From Rhynchopus sp. YZ270_cl-10 (taxonomy: Eukaryota; Euglenozoa; Diplonemea; Diplonemida; Diplonemidae): 64,000 bases of DNA. The DNA is taken from assembly GCA_964035575.1 (NCBI GenBank), contig OZ037925.1:186001-250000 (forward strand), written 5' to 3'. The position numbers were made by a program, and so were the translations under genes. Shown here one piece after another: positions 1 through 9,231 of the stretch; the first letter of the stretch is position 1, and each line of letters starts with the position of its first letter. The notes beneath the pieces are model-generated. The model searched no databases. It had not been told where the DNA came from and saw nothing but the letters and a program-made list of their open reading frames with translations.

Positions 1-564
1 CATGACTATGAGAAAGGACAACATGCACAAACTACACCACAGCAGCATGCACAGACAGCAGAGCACACCCTAGGAAACCGGCACACACAACCGCGTCAGT
101 CCTATTGCCTCGCACTGCGCTGCTGAATCACAGCAGAATGACGTTACGAATTGCTGCAAAAAACTGCCAAGAGAACGCAAAGGGGGAAAGAAGTTGTAAT
201 GCTTTTTTTGTTTGATACTGAGAAGGATGTAATTTTTTTTTGGAAACTTGGTTGTATTAGTGTAGCCACCCGAGAGTGTGCTCCACTATATTTTTTTTGT
301 GCGCTCCGCGGGCACTTCGACAAACAGGAACAACACAACAGGAAAGGTGTGTCGTGGGGTTGCGGTGTGTGTGACTATGCAGTGCCCACCAGTGGAAGAG
401 CTAACGTGGTAGTGCAAAACCCCTCTGGGAGGCTGGCACTTAAAAAAATGGTAGTTTTCGATAATGATATAAACTTGGTGCTCCGGAGGGGGGCTATATT
501 ATGACATGTCCTTGACAGGTCTTTGACCGCACTTCGGTAACACCAAAAAAGGAAAAGAAAAAAA

Positions 565-610
565 TTATAAGATGCCCCCTAAGCTCTCGCACTTAGTCAC
601 CTGATCACAT
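565..610 (+). repeat. Dispersed stem-loop repeat, diverged copy
   Basis: A diverged member of a family of about 45 bp. Its core pairs CTAAG with CTTAG around a CTCTCGCA loop. It follows an A-rich tract, as do the other copies. Confidence 0.5.
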
Positions 611-1274
611 TTGTTATCATAAAGGGTGACTTGAAATACAAAGCCCTGTGCACCTTTACGGTGCACCTAGTGACCCCAACCATGCAGTACATCAATTTTG
701 AGATGTAAAAAGAAGTAACTCATAACAAATCCTTGTTTATAATTATTAGTCTTTTATTGTGGGTTTTTCGGTCTAAACGAATCAAAAATAAGAAAATTGA
801 AGAAATAAATGTGGAAAAACTCAATCAGGAGTGTAGGTTGCAAAGGTGCGAATAGGCACCATCAGGAGAACATAAACGAACCTGCACCCCCCCTTTTTAA
901 AGGGCTTGCTGCAAAGCACGCAGATAGCATGACTTCGAGAATGAGAAAAAAGGAAACAAAAAGCTTTATTGGTGCTTTCGGAAGTCGGTCAACGACCCGT
1001 CAGCGACGTGTCACGACCTGTCGGTGACCCGTCGGCGACCTGTCAATATCGACCCCTCCCGGAGCACCATTTATACCGAAAAAAAAGAAGAAAATATCGT
1101 TATTGATGCACACCCCCGCCTGACACACTGTGCAATGCCAGCCATCTGGAGGAAATACACAATAAATATAAAAAAAAGCCCTCTCTACCTTTTGGTTACC
1201 AGAACACCGATAGAGGGGGAAACGATGACACCGTAAGCCTATGCTTAGTCATCAACAAAAAGGAAAAAAGAAAA

Positions 1275-1315
1275 GTTTATAAGATGACCCTAAGCCTCTC
1301 GTGCTTAGTCACCTT
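1275..1315 (+). repeat. Dispersed stem-loop repeat, good copy
   Basis: Reads TTATAAGATGAC, CC, TAAGC, loop CTCTCGT, GCTTAG, TCACCTT. The outer arms (AAGATGAC with GTCACCTT, one mismatch) and inner arms (CTAAGC with GCTTAG) can form a stem of about 14 pairs. It is preceded by an A-rich tract, so seen from the minus strand, which carries all the genes, the hairpin is followed by a pyrimidine tract. Confidence 0.65.
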
Positions 1316-1323
1316 AAAGGAAA

Positions 1324-1364
1324 AGTTTATAAGATGAAACTAAGTCTTTCTGCTTAGTCACCTT
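1324..1364 (+). repeat. Dispersed stem-loop repeat, tandem copy
   Basis: Second copy directly after the previous one. The inner arm reads CTAAG / CTTAG with loop TCTTTCTG. The tandem arrangement and the shared A-rich lead suggest local duplication. Confidence 0.6.
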
Positions 1365-2208
1365 GCAACGAAAGAAACCAAGAGACACGAAATGCCACAA
1401 AGGAAACAAACCTGATCCAGAACAGCAGGGGAAACAAAACCTCATAACGGCAGGGGAAGGCCCAGGGGGAAGAGAACGAGGGCAGGTAAGCTAGGGATGA
1501 GAAAAAAAAAATCGGAACAAAAAAAAATAATTGCCCGAGTTATAGAATACGTACCGCGAACATAAAGAAAACGAAACTAAAAGACACGATGGTAATGAAC
1601 CCAAATCTCTCGTCTTTGCGGGCGTCATCCAAAAAGTATAAAAAATAAAAAATAAAATCAAATAACGTCGTGACCGAAGGGCAAGTCTTTACCAAGTGTT
1701 TACAGGGTAAAAAAGGGGTCAAATATGAGTGGTGAAAAAACCCCTAAGTTTTACAAAAGTGTTTTTATGGTGTACTATGTGTACCCTTCGACCAAAGGAA
1801 TGAGACAAAAAGGCGTAAAAAAAGAACAGACATCAGGATATGACAAAGAGAATAAAAGCAAAGCTGACTTCAAAAAACAAAGAAAATGTTGAAAGTTGCG
1901 ATAACGCGGCACTCCCCCCAACACAGTGCACTGAAGAGAACCTAAGCCACTTCGCTTCCAGGCCCATCTAGAACAAAGTGAAGTTATTAATGCAGGCACC
2001 TCTGACTGACCCTCTCACCCAGCCATCCGGATGAAAGCAGAAGAACAAAACACTTCAACAAACATTTTCGGCCACATGATTCATGCGACATAAAAAGCTC
2101 GCAGTTTAGGAAGGAAAGAAAGTGTATGTATGGGTGCACACCTCACATCGACACCCGACAACAGCTAGCGGAAATGCAATTAAATGCGACGAAAATAAAA
2201 AAGAAGAA

Positions 2209-2246
2209 GTTTATAAGATGAACCAAAACCTCTCTAAGTCACCTTT
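2209..2246 (+). repeat. Dispersed stem-loop repeat, degenerate
   Basis: Keeps GTTTATAAGATGA and CTAAGTCACCTTT, but the inner stem is worn. A further partial piece (TTGTAAGATGAA...CCTCTCGTCAC) lies at 2284-2312. Confidence 0.45.
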
Positions 2247-2364
2247 CATCACATCGCACAGAATCAGAAATAGAAATAGAAACCTTGTAAGATGAATGTG
2301 CCTCTCGTCACAGATCTTTAAATTGTTACCACTATACGTTTTCGCGCTGGAATACGTTGGGTTA

Positions 2365-2490
2365 GAAGGTGGGGCTGTCACAGTAATGATGGGAGCCCAT
2401 TGGAATACGCAAAATACATCAAAACACATCACAATACAGGTGTATTGTGATGTATTTTGATGTATTTTGCGCATTCCAATGGGTCACCAT
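2365..2490. mobile_element. Foldback MITE, CCATTGGAATGCGC family
   Basis: Bases 2396-2484 form a near-perfect palindrome whose arms read GCCCATTGGAATACGC and then AAAATACATCAAAA. The outer arms are eroded. TA lies just outside both ends (2363-2364 and 2491-2492). It belongs to the same family as the better-preserved copy at 42009-42296 and the 62-bp relic at 59561-59622. It is too short to code for anything. Confidence 0.7.
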
Positions 2491-2871
2491 TAGGGCTGTC
2501 TCTTTCATCAGATCGGCCAGATGGGGCCTCAATCTGGGAAAAAAGTTGTGAATCTGGGATTTCTATTTTTTTTCCCAGATGTAGCCAGATCCGGGAGATT
2601 CTGGGAGTATCGTATCGGTGTTTATCACACATTTGGAAGGAGAAGTTGGAAGTGCAACCGCCTGGAAAGAAATGCGAAAAAAATAACCTCGGAAGAAGGT
2701 GCCTTTTAAACACCGACACGGGACACGTTGAGTTAAAGTATTACACAGAGCGATTTTTTTGTAAAGCAAAACCTACATTGACTAACACGACATCTCAAAA
2801 AAGAGAGAAAAAAAATCGGACACAAAGGCGTGAAGGTGTGGACAGTGAAAAGACTTCTTTAAGAACCTTAA

Positions 2872-4243
2872 CCCTTTAGCCCCCAGCTGGACATATATGT
2901 CCAAGCAAATCCCGACGAGCAATGGGAAAAGTTCTACTCATTTTCGTAAAAACATTTTTTATATTTTGAAAGATTTTGCGCCGATCTTTCAAAAGAAGCA
3001 AGAATCAAAAAGTTTTGTGCATCGGGTATATCTTTGGATGCTGGGGAGAAGGCGGGACTGCCACGGAAAATCATGTTTTTTGACCAACACCCCCTAAAAT
3101 AACCCTCCCAATACCACTAGGCTATTACTGGGCTTCTACTCATTTTCAGAAAAACATTTTTTTATATTTTGAAAGATTTTTCACCGATCTTTCAAAATAC
3201 GCCATCTAAGAACACTTTTATGCATCTGGGTTTTCCTTGGATGCCGGGGAGCGTGAAAAAGCACGGAAAAAAGGTCACTTTTCAGAGCCTCCATGTGATC
3301 AAAAATTTTCTACTCGTTTTCGTGAAAACACTTTTTTTGTGTGGAAAGATTTCGTTCGCATCTTTCAAAATACGCAAAAATCGAAAACTTTTATGCATCT
3401 GTGATATCCTCGGATTTTGGTGACATTTTACCACCAAAATCATGATTTTTAACGTTGCTAAGGTCGCAAGGCTAGTAGGGTTGATAAGTAGGGTTCTACT
3501 CATTTTCGTGAAAAGATTTTTACATTTTTGGAAAGATTTGGTGTTAAATCTGTCAAAAGAAGCAAGAATCGAAAACTTATGTGCATCTGAGTGCACTTTG
3601 GAAGTCCGTGAGGACCACCACCAAAATCACTGTTTTTTCTGACTATCCTTTGCCATATTCCCACCCAAAACACACTATAAACCGGGTTTTCACTATTTTT
3701 TTCGTATTTTAGGGTGCTTTTTTTGTGAATTTTCGGCACACAGGGTCGTTCTGACCCATTCTGGGGGTGTTTCGGACCTGTAGATGCCCAAAAACGTGAA
3801 AAAATCGCATTTTTACGTTGTGGAGTGGTGTTTCAGTGTAAATCGTTAGGGAAATCGATTTTTAGACATGCTGATAACAGAGCTACACTCATCTAAGTTG
3901 GGTTCTACTTGGACTTTTTGCTCGATTTTTTTTTTCTTTGAAAAGATTTTGTGGCGAATCTTTCAAATAAAGCAGTTTTTGGGCGGCAATAATTTACTAG
4001 GGTTGTCTCGGCAGGTAGAGAGAGTAAAAAATCAAAAGGTCAATTTTATGCTTACCTCATTTTGGGGATAACATTTTTTTTCGAAAAAAACTTAAAAAAA
4101 TGGAATTGAAAGCTGTGTTCAAAATCTTTCAATTGCGGCCAGGTACGATCAAAAAATTGCATCTGGGGTCCCCTTACCGGTTGCAGAGCCTCAAAAACCA
4201 AAACTCAAAAGTGGGTCGAAAATCTGGCCTGGGGGCTAAAGGG
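2872..4243. mobile_element. piggyBac-like non-autonomous element
   Basis: The two ends are inverted copies of CCCTTTAGCCCCCAG (the right copy has one extra base) and both are flanked by TTAA (2868-2871 and 4244-4247). TTAA duplication with a CCC start is the known mark of the piggyBac superfamily. The 1,372-bp interior has no transposase. It holds a degenerate tandem repeat of about 175-205 bp whose units begin near 2931, 3133, 3308, 3492 and 3900 with TTCTACTCATTTTCG-like sequence and include GAAAGATTTTG...CGATCTTTC inverted pairs. It was probably mobilised in trans. Confidence 0.8.
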
Positions 4244-4420
4244 TTAATTGAAGAGTTGTCCAAAAAAAAAATCACGTAATAAAGGCGAGATGCAGTGATC
4301 AAAGCCTCATAACAGATTTGACATATCCCCCCTCCTCATCCCCCCCTCCACCCTTCCGAATAGGGTTTTCCACCTCACCCAAACCACCCCCCCAAAACCC
4401 CTCCCACCATCATATTTCAT

Positions 4421-7400
4421 TTAAATCGAGAGACTCTGTTGGTATTGCGTTACTAGGCATCCTTCAGTTTCGATGAAATCGTCGAAGGGGACGGGGGTGT
4501 GCTTAGGCACACGCGTGCACGTCACGACCGTGACAACCATCCCCACTGCGAAGGCCAGCGCACCTGACAGACACCCCACCCAGATGTACCACGCCACACC
4601 ACCTCCACCTCCACCGCTTCCTCCCGCCATCTCCACCCTCTGCTCGTCCTCAACCGCAGCCATCCCCATTTCCGCCAGGCCTCCCACAGGATACGCAAGG
4701 TCGTACCCCAAAGACTTGGCACCACCCTCCCCACGCTTCCCCGTCAACAGCGTGGTCACCACCACCTTCCCATCCCCCGCATCCACCACCTCCACAGCAA
4801 TCCCTTCTGCGGCGATGCCTGTCAACGTTTCCACTAAGGCCCTGAACTTTGTTTCATTGAAGGACGCCTTGTCTGCCGTTGCGACTACCCTTCCCGTTAT
4901 CGGTGGGGCCTCTGTCAGCGGCACCGACGTTGATGGGACGTTAGGAAGGGTTGGATCTATTGGTGCTGTGGTCTCTGGTGTCTCCGTCGAGAGTGGTGTG
5001 TTGGTCCCTTTGGGGGTACAGTCTGCGGGGGTACCGGTGGCTTTCGTTCCAGAAAGGCATTGACATACAAAGTCGCGGCGAGAGGTGAACCGGGTGTCCA
5101 CATCGGTGCAGGTCTGCCCTGCGCCGCATGGAAGGGTAAGGCATTCGTCGACAATGCATGAGGCGGAGGAACCGGTGGAGGTGACACCATTGGGGCAGGT
5201 GCAGATGAAGTCTTTGTAACTCTGTTCCCGTGTGTCCGGGTCGTGGCAGGTCTGAGTGTCGCCGCAGGGAGAAAATTTGCATTCGTCTGACGAGCATTTG
5301 GCAGGTCCATCGACGTTCGTGATGTGGCTGTCCTCCTCGCAGGTGCAGATGTAGTCTTGCAATGATACGTAGCTTGTGTTCGGGTCGTGGCAGGTCTGCC
5401 ACAACCCACAGCGTGGTAGTGCGGCGATGCATTCGTCCTTGATACAGTCTGGTGCAGGTTTGGCGACAGCGGTGTTCCCATTCTCGCAGGTACAAATGAA
5501 ATTGTCGGTGTGAGAGATGTCAGTGTCGCTGCAGTTCTGACCGGCCCCGCAAGGAGCGGTGAGACATTCGTCCAAAGTACAGCTCGCCTCGGAGCCAACA
5601 TTGCTGCCCACAAAAGGAAGGCTGCAGGTACAAATGAAATCGTCGGTGCTGTTTGCAGTGGGGCTCGGGTCCGTGCAGTCTTGCGTTTTGCAAGGGTTTG
5701 AGGCGCATTCATCCAAAACACAGACTGCTGGGAGGCCTGTGGCAGAGCCGGTTCCGATCATGCAGGTGCACACGAAGTCGTTGGTGTCTTTGGTTCTGGT
5801 GTTCAAATCTTCGCAACTCTGTCCTGCACAGGGGGGAGGTGAAGCGGCGCATTCATCAATATCACAGACCACCGGGGCTGCTGTGTTTGTAGTCCTCGGG
5901 TCGTTATCGCAGGTACAGACAAAGGTGTTTAAACTGTTCGGGGACGTATCCGGATCACTGCAGGTCTGGTCCATCCCGCATGGGTTGACCTCGCATTCAT
6001 CCACAACACAGACTGCTGGGGAGCCGGTTTGGTGCACTGTTGGGTCCATGCAGCTGCAGACGTAGTCGTCTTTGCTTGCTACCGATGTGTCCGGGTCTGC
6101 ACAGGTTTGGTCTGCACAGGGGGGAGGTGCAATGGTGCATTCGTCTATGGTGCAGAGCGCTGGGGCTGCAACCGAGGAGACCGAAGGATCCGCAACGCAG
6201 GAACAGACGTAGTCGTTGATGCTGTTGAAGCGGGAGGTGTCTTCACAGGTCTGGTCTGCAGTGCAGGGAGAGGCCTCGCATTCGTCGACCTCCTGCGCAT
6301 CGTACCGCATGAAGAAGGCTTCGTTGGTGTGAAAGCCACGCCCCGGAGACTCTGCATCGGTGCCCCAGGAATACCCATAGCCCCCTCCGTCGTTGCTGCA
6401 GGTCTTCCCCCCGTTGTCGCTGACCTTTGAGGGTGTGCCGTCCTCCGAACGTCTCCAGGTGTGTGCCCACGCGACGTCGCCATTTGACAGGGTAGTCCAC
6501 AGCGTCTCCTCTGCCCATTGGGTGACATCCGTGACGTCCGTCGCTGCCGTGGTGGCGCTGCCTTCTCCGTTCAGTTCAATCACCTTGTAGCGTTCGGGGT
6601 AGTAGAGGTTCGTCTCCATTTCGCCCCAGCCGAAGAGAAATCGGTCGCAGTCTCCGGTACCAAGACGTGCTAGCTTTGCACTGCGTTCACGGAGGTTGGC
6701 TGTTTTGGCAGGCCACGTGCGTACCACGATGCTCCCATCCCCAAGGATACGGAGGAACCCTGCGTCGTTCGTTTTTGTGTCGTAGGTGTTTCCTACGCCG
6801 TCGGCGCCTACCCATGCCACCGCATAACCGTCGCTGCAGGGCACGATGTCACCTAGCCAGCCGCTGATCGCTTTGTCGTAAACGGTGTTGAATGGTGCCA
6901 GTGTGATAGGACCGATGGGGTTGCTGATGTGGGTGCGCAGTGTCATTCCATTTGAATAGAGGTGGTCGGCATCGCAGGCCTGTTGTGGGTCGGTAGGGTC
7001 GGTGCACAGCCCTCCGGTGTCCGAAGAACAGAGTGCGGCGAGCTGGTCGAGCTCCGGGTTGTAGACCATCCTGCCTGATTGGGTTTGGCCGTTTTGGCAT
7101 TGAAATGCGCTGCCTTGGTTGGGCACTTCGTGTGTTGTGTCAGCATCGAGAACACGCATTTCATCAGCCATTTGACTCCCCGAGCCTGAATTATAAAACG
7201 CGATATACCAATTCCGGTGTGCAGCATAGGAAAGAAGGCGGAAATCGGCTCCTCCCTGCATAGGGTACTTCCCTTCACCTTCCCCAGCGTTTGCGACGAC
7301 GTCGTCAGGGAGAACAGTAAAACGGCGTAGTTCTGACGTTAAATCGCGGGAGATTTCTACAATGGAGAGGTCGAAATTATCGACCCATTGAGGGTTATAC

Positions 7401-8200
7401 GCTCCGCAGAGGACTGCGAGAACGCCGGATCTCCCCCAAATGATGTTCCCGCCGTGCACGCAGCCGGACACAGAGAACTCTGCAGTAACTTCGACTGAAT
7501 CGTCGTGAAAGACGACCTTCGCTATTTTGGTTGCCGCTGTGGTGTAATCTGGGGTATCTTCCGCCCAATGAACGTACATCGTGTTTGGATCGTCCGGGTC
7601 TGAAATTGATTGTAATGGGGCGGGCTGGCCATTGCATAGACTCTCTGGCCGCATGGAGGTGAGCGTACGGGCCCCGGTAGCGCCTCGGATTCTACCAGAG
7701 AGACAGCTCTGGTAACTTTGTAGGTGGTTGGTGGTGAGGATGGGGTTGTCCTGTGTTTTGCAGCCGCATTGTGTTGCCTGTGTGTTCCCCGCTGGGGTGG
7801 TGAGGCAAGGGAAGAGGTAGTGCCCTTCGTAGTGGGGGAGGAACTCCATTCTCGCCTTGCCAGGTGTGCAGGGCCATAGGTTGAGTGCTTCGTCCCGCCA
7901 GCCTTCGAGACACCAATCCTCCACGATCCCCGCAGCGTACATCGTTGGGTCTTCCCAGCGGAACCGCAGTGCCGTGGGGTCGCTGCAAGGGGTCCTCCCG
8001 AGCTTGCGTTCCCCTGGTGTGTACGCATAGCAGAGCCGGTCGTCTGCGTCCTCGAGAAGCGCGATGCTCGTCATTTCATCAAAGCTTACCACGTGAGCGC
8101 AGTAAATGCCACCCATAAAGTCGGAGCAGAGCTTCGCTGGGATTTGTGTAGCTCGACACCCGACAACAACGCAGAGCAACGCTAGGCCGAGCCGCCCCAT
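4421..8200 (-). CDS. EGF-repeat single-pass membrane protein
   Basis: Encodes about 1,259 residues. I chose the ATG at 8200 because it opens a signal peptide (MGRLGLALLCVVVGCRA); the frame runs 41 codons further upstream through low-complexity proline/serine sequence. Residues about 20-635 form a Cys-containing extracellular region I cannot assign. Residues about 638-1050 hold nine EGF-like repeats starting DEC, with the pattern DEC..PC...QTC.D.DTS...DFVCTC. A Thr/Pro-rich linker follows, then a Gly run, one transmembrane helix near residue 1205 (WYIWVGCLSGALAFAVGMVV) and a short cytosolic tail. It is probably a cell-surface adhesion or receptor-type protein. No enzyme motif is visible. A pyrimidine tract ending in CACCAG sits about 20 bases before the ATG and could be a splice acceptor. 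Confidence 0.85.
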   Translation of the reverse strand: MGRLGLALLCVVVGCRATQIPAKLCSDFMGGIYCAHVVSFDEMTSIALLEDADDRLCYAYTPGERKLGRTPCSDPTALRFRWEDPTMYAAGIVEDWCLEGWRDEALNLWPCTPGKARMEFLPHYEGHYLFPCLTTPAGNTQATQCGCKTQDNPILTTNHLQSYQSCLSGRIRGATGARTLTSMRPESLCNGQPAPLQSISDPDDPNTMYVHWAEDTPDYTTAATKIAKVVFHDDSVEVTAEFSVSGCVHGGNIIWGRSGVLAVLCGAYNPQWVDNFDLSIVEISRDLTSELRRFTVLPDDVVANAGEGEGKYPMQGGADFRLLSYAAHRNWYIAFYNSGSGSQMADEMRVLDADTTHEVPNQGSAFQCQNGQTQSGRMVYNPELDQLAALCSSDTGGLCTDPTDPQQACDADHLYSNGMTLRTHISNPIGPITLAPFNTVYDKAISGWLGDIVPCSDGYAVAWVGADGVGNTYDTKTNDAGFLRILGDGSIVVRTWPAKTANLRERSAKLARLGTGDCDRFLFGWGEMETNLYYPERYKVIELNGEGSATTAATDVTDVTQWAEETLWTTLSNGDVAWAHTWRRSEDGTPSKVSDNGGKTCSNDGGGYGYSWGTDAESPGRGFHTNEAFFMRYDAQEVDECEASPCTADQTCEDTSRFNSINDYVCSCVADPSVSSVAAPALCTIDECTIAPPPCADQTCADPDTSVASKDDYVCSCMDPTVHQTGSPAVCVVDECEVNPCGMDQTCSDPDTSPNSLNTFVCTCDNDPRTTNTAAPVVCDIDECAASPPPCAGQSCEDLNTRTKDTNDFVCTCMIGTGSATGLPAVCVLDECASNPCKTQDCTDPSPTANSTDDFICTCSLPFVGSNVGSEASCTLDECLTAPCGAGQNCSDTDISHTDNFICTCENGNTAVAKPAPDCIKDECIAALPRCGLWQTCHDPNTSYVSLQDYICTCEEDSHITNVDGPAKCSSDECKFSPCGDTQTCHDPDTREQSYKDFICTCPNGVTSTGSSASCIVDECLTLPCGAGQTCTDVDTRFTSRRDFVCQCLSGTKATGTPADCTPKGTNTPLSTETPETTAPIDPTLPNVPSTSVPLTEAPPITGRVVATADKASFNETKFRALVETLTGIAAEGIAVEVVDAGDGKVVVTTLLTGKRGEGGAKSLGYDLAYPVGGLAEMGMAAVEDEQRVEMAGGSGGGGGGVAWYIWVGCLSGALAFAVGMVVTVVTCTRVPKHTPVPFDDFIETEGCLVTQYQQSLSI

Positions 8201-8854
8201 AGATGCGGAGGGGGGGGGGTCTGGTGAGAGGTGGTGTGAGGGTGTGGATAGAGGGGAGGGGGCAAGGGGGATTGGAGAAGGGGGGTGTGAAAAAGGTACA
8301 ATGTTCCGGTGGGGGAGGTGCAACTAAGAATTTTGTTGTCATGTGTAGTGGGGGGTGGGGGTACAAATTGGCATGCCCGAGGCTCATTTAAAGGATTTTT
8401 TAGGTGCTCGTGTAAACGGTGGCCTTTACGAACCCTCAGGGTAGGGATAAGGGTAGTTGTCCATTTTCCGAAATGGACAACTTTTTGGTTTGGGGGGCAA
8501 ATTGGCCCCAGTTGGCGTGATCGGGGACGCAGGTTTTTACAAAGTCTTCACAGGAAATGGGAGTGGGGTCAAATATTGGGAATGAAAAACACCCCGACCA
8601 CGTCTTTGCAAAGTCTTTACGGGGTACAATACGACCGACCACCGCCAACTGAGTGCACCAGATTTAGAAAAAAAATAATTTAGTGTGGCTGACGACCCCA
8701 AAAATAGCACATTTCTTTCTCTTTTTCTCCGCTTCGAACGGCAACATCCCCACCCCCTTCAAACCCCACTCCCCACACCCACACTCTCTCCCTCCCTCCC
8801 CATTTTCTTTTCGATTTGTATCCCCTATCTGTAGCCTATTCAAAAAAAATATAG
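8201..8854. other. Spacer upstream of the EGF gene
   Basis: No gene seen. Bases 8711-8850 (CTCCGC, then ACGGCAACATCCCCACCCC, then long C/T runs) match 17455-17600, so this is a repeat. A worn GTGTGGCTGACGACCCC end at 8682 resembles 14711 and the TIRs of the 5-bp-duplication elements. Bases 8455-8485 hold TTGTCCATTTTCCGAAATGGACAA, an inverted version of a motif found many times in the window. Confidence 0.5.
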
Positions 8855-9149
8855 TGGTGTGGCTGAAGGGGTCTGATTCGCACTTTTCCGCACTTTCTCG
8901 CACTTTTTCCGCACCTATTCGCACTTTTTCGCACTTTTAGCATGTAGGCTTGCTGACTGTCTTTGCCAAATACACAGGTACACAGACACAGTCAGCAAGC
9001 CAAAATGGTAAAAGTGCGAAAACCGTACCTACAGTACCTACAGTACACAGTGTTCAACTTTTACAAGGAGGGGAAAATTTTTTGGGGGCTGATTCGCACT
9101 TTTTCCGCACTTTTCCGCACTTTATGCTCCCCCCCGTTCAGCCACACCA
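8855..9149. mobile_element. Short TIR element with TGGTGTGGCTGA ends
   Basis: The inverted ends TGGTGTGGCTGAA...TTCAGCCACACCA are flanked by TATAG on both sides (8850-8854 and 9150-9154). The matching place beside the second ankyrin gene (about 29023-29035) has a single TATAG and no insert, which fits an empty site, although the duplication may end right there. The interior repeats CGCACTTTT. There is no coding capacity. The same end type with a 5-bp duplication occurs at 14868-17443 and 59676-60816. Confidence 0.7.
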
Positions 9150-9231
9150 TATAGGGTTCTATTCTGCTCTCTTGTCCAAGTCGCGAGGTAGGAGAGTTTG
9201 CTGCCTGAAGCTCCAAGAACAATGCTTCAGC

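Larger units (their letters stand above)
1..2364. other. Intergenic repeats, no gene seen
   Basis: No open frame here looks like a conserved protein. The stretch holds stem-loop repeats listed separately (565-610, 1275-1364, 2209-2246). A block at about 980-1070 is built of near-copies of ACGACCTGTC and ends in TCCCGGAGCACCAT. It is nearly repeated at 45355-45450 and, on the opposite strand and shorter, at about 19150-19195, 28652-28680 and 59635-59668. Bases 225-300 resemble 35672-35735. Confidence 0.6.

Noticed and set aside
4473-6590. Plus-strand and alternate-frame open frames within the EGF gene
   Set aside because: They are shadows of a repetitive GC-rich coding region and lack any domain pattern; the minus-strand frame has signal peptide, EGF repeats and a membrane helix.
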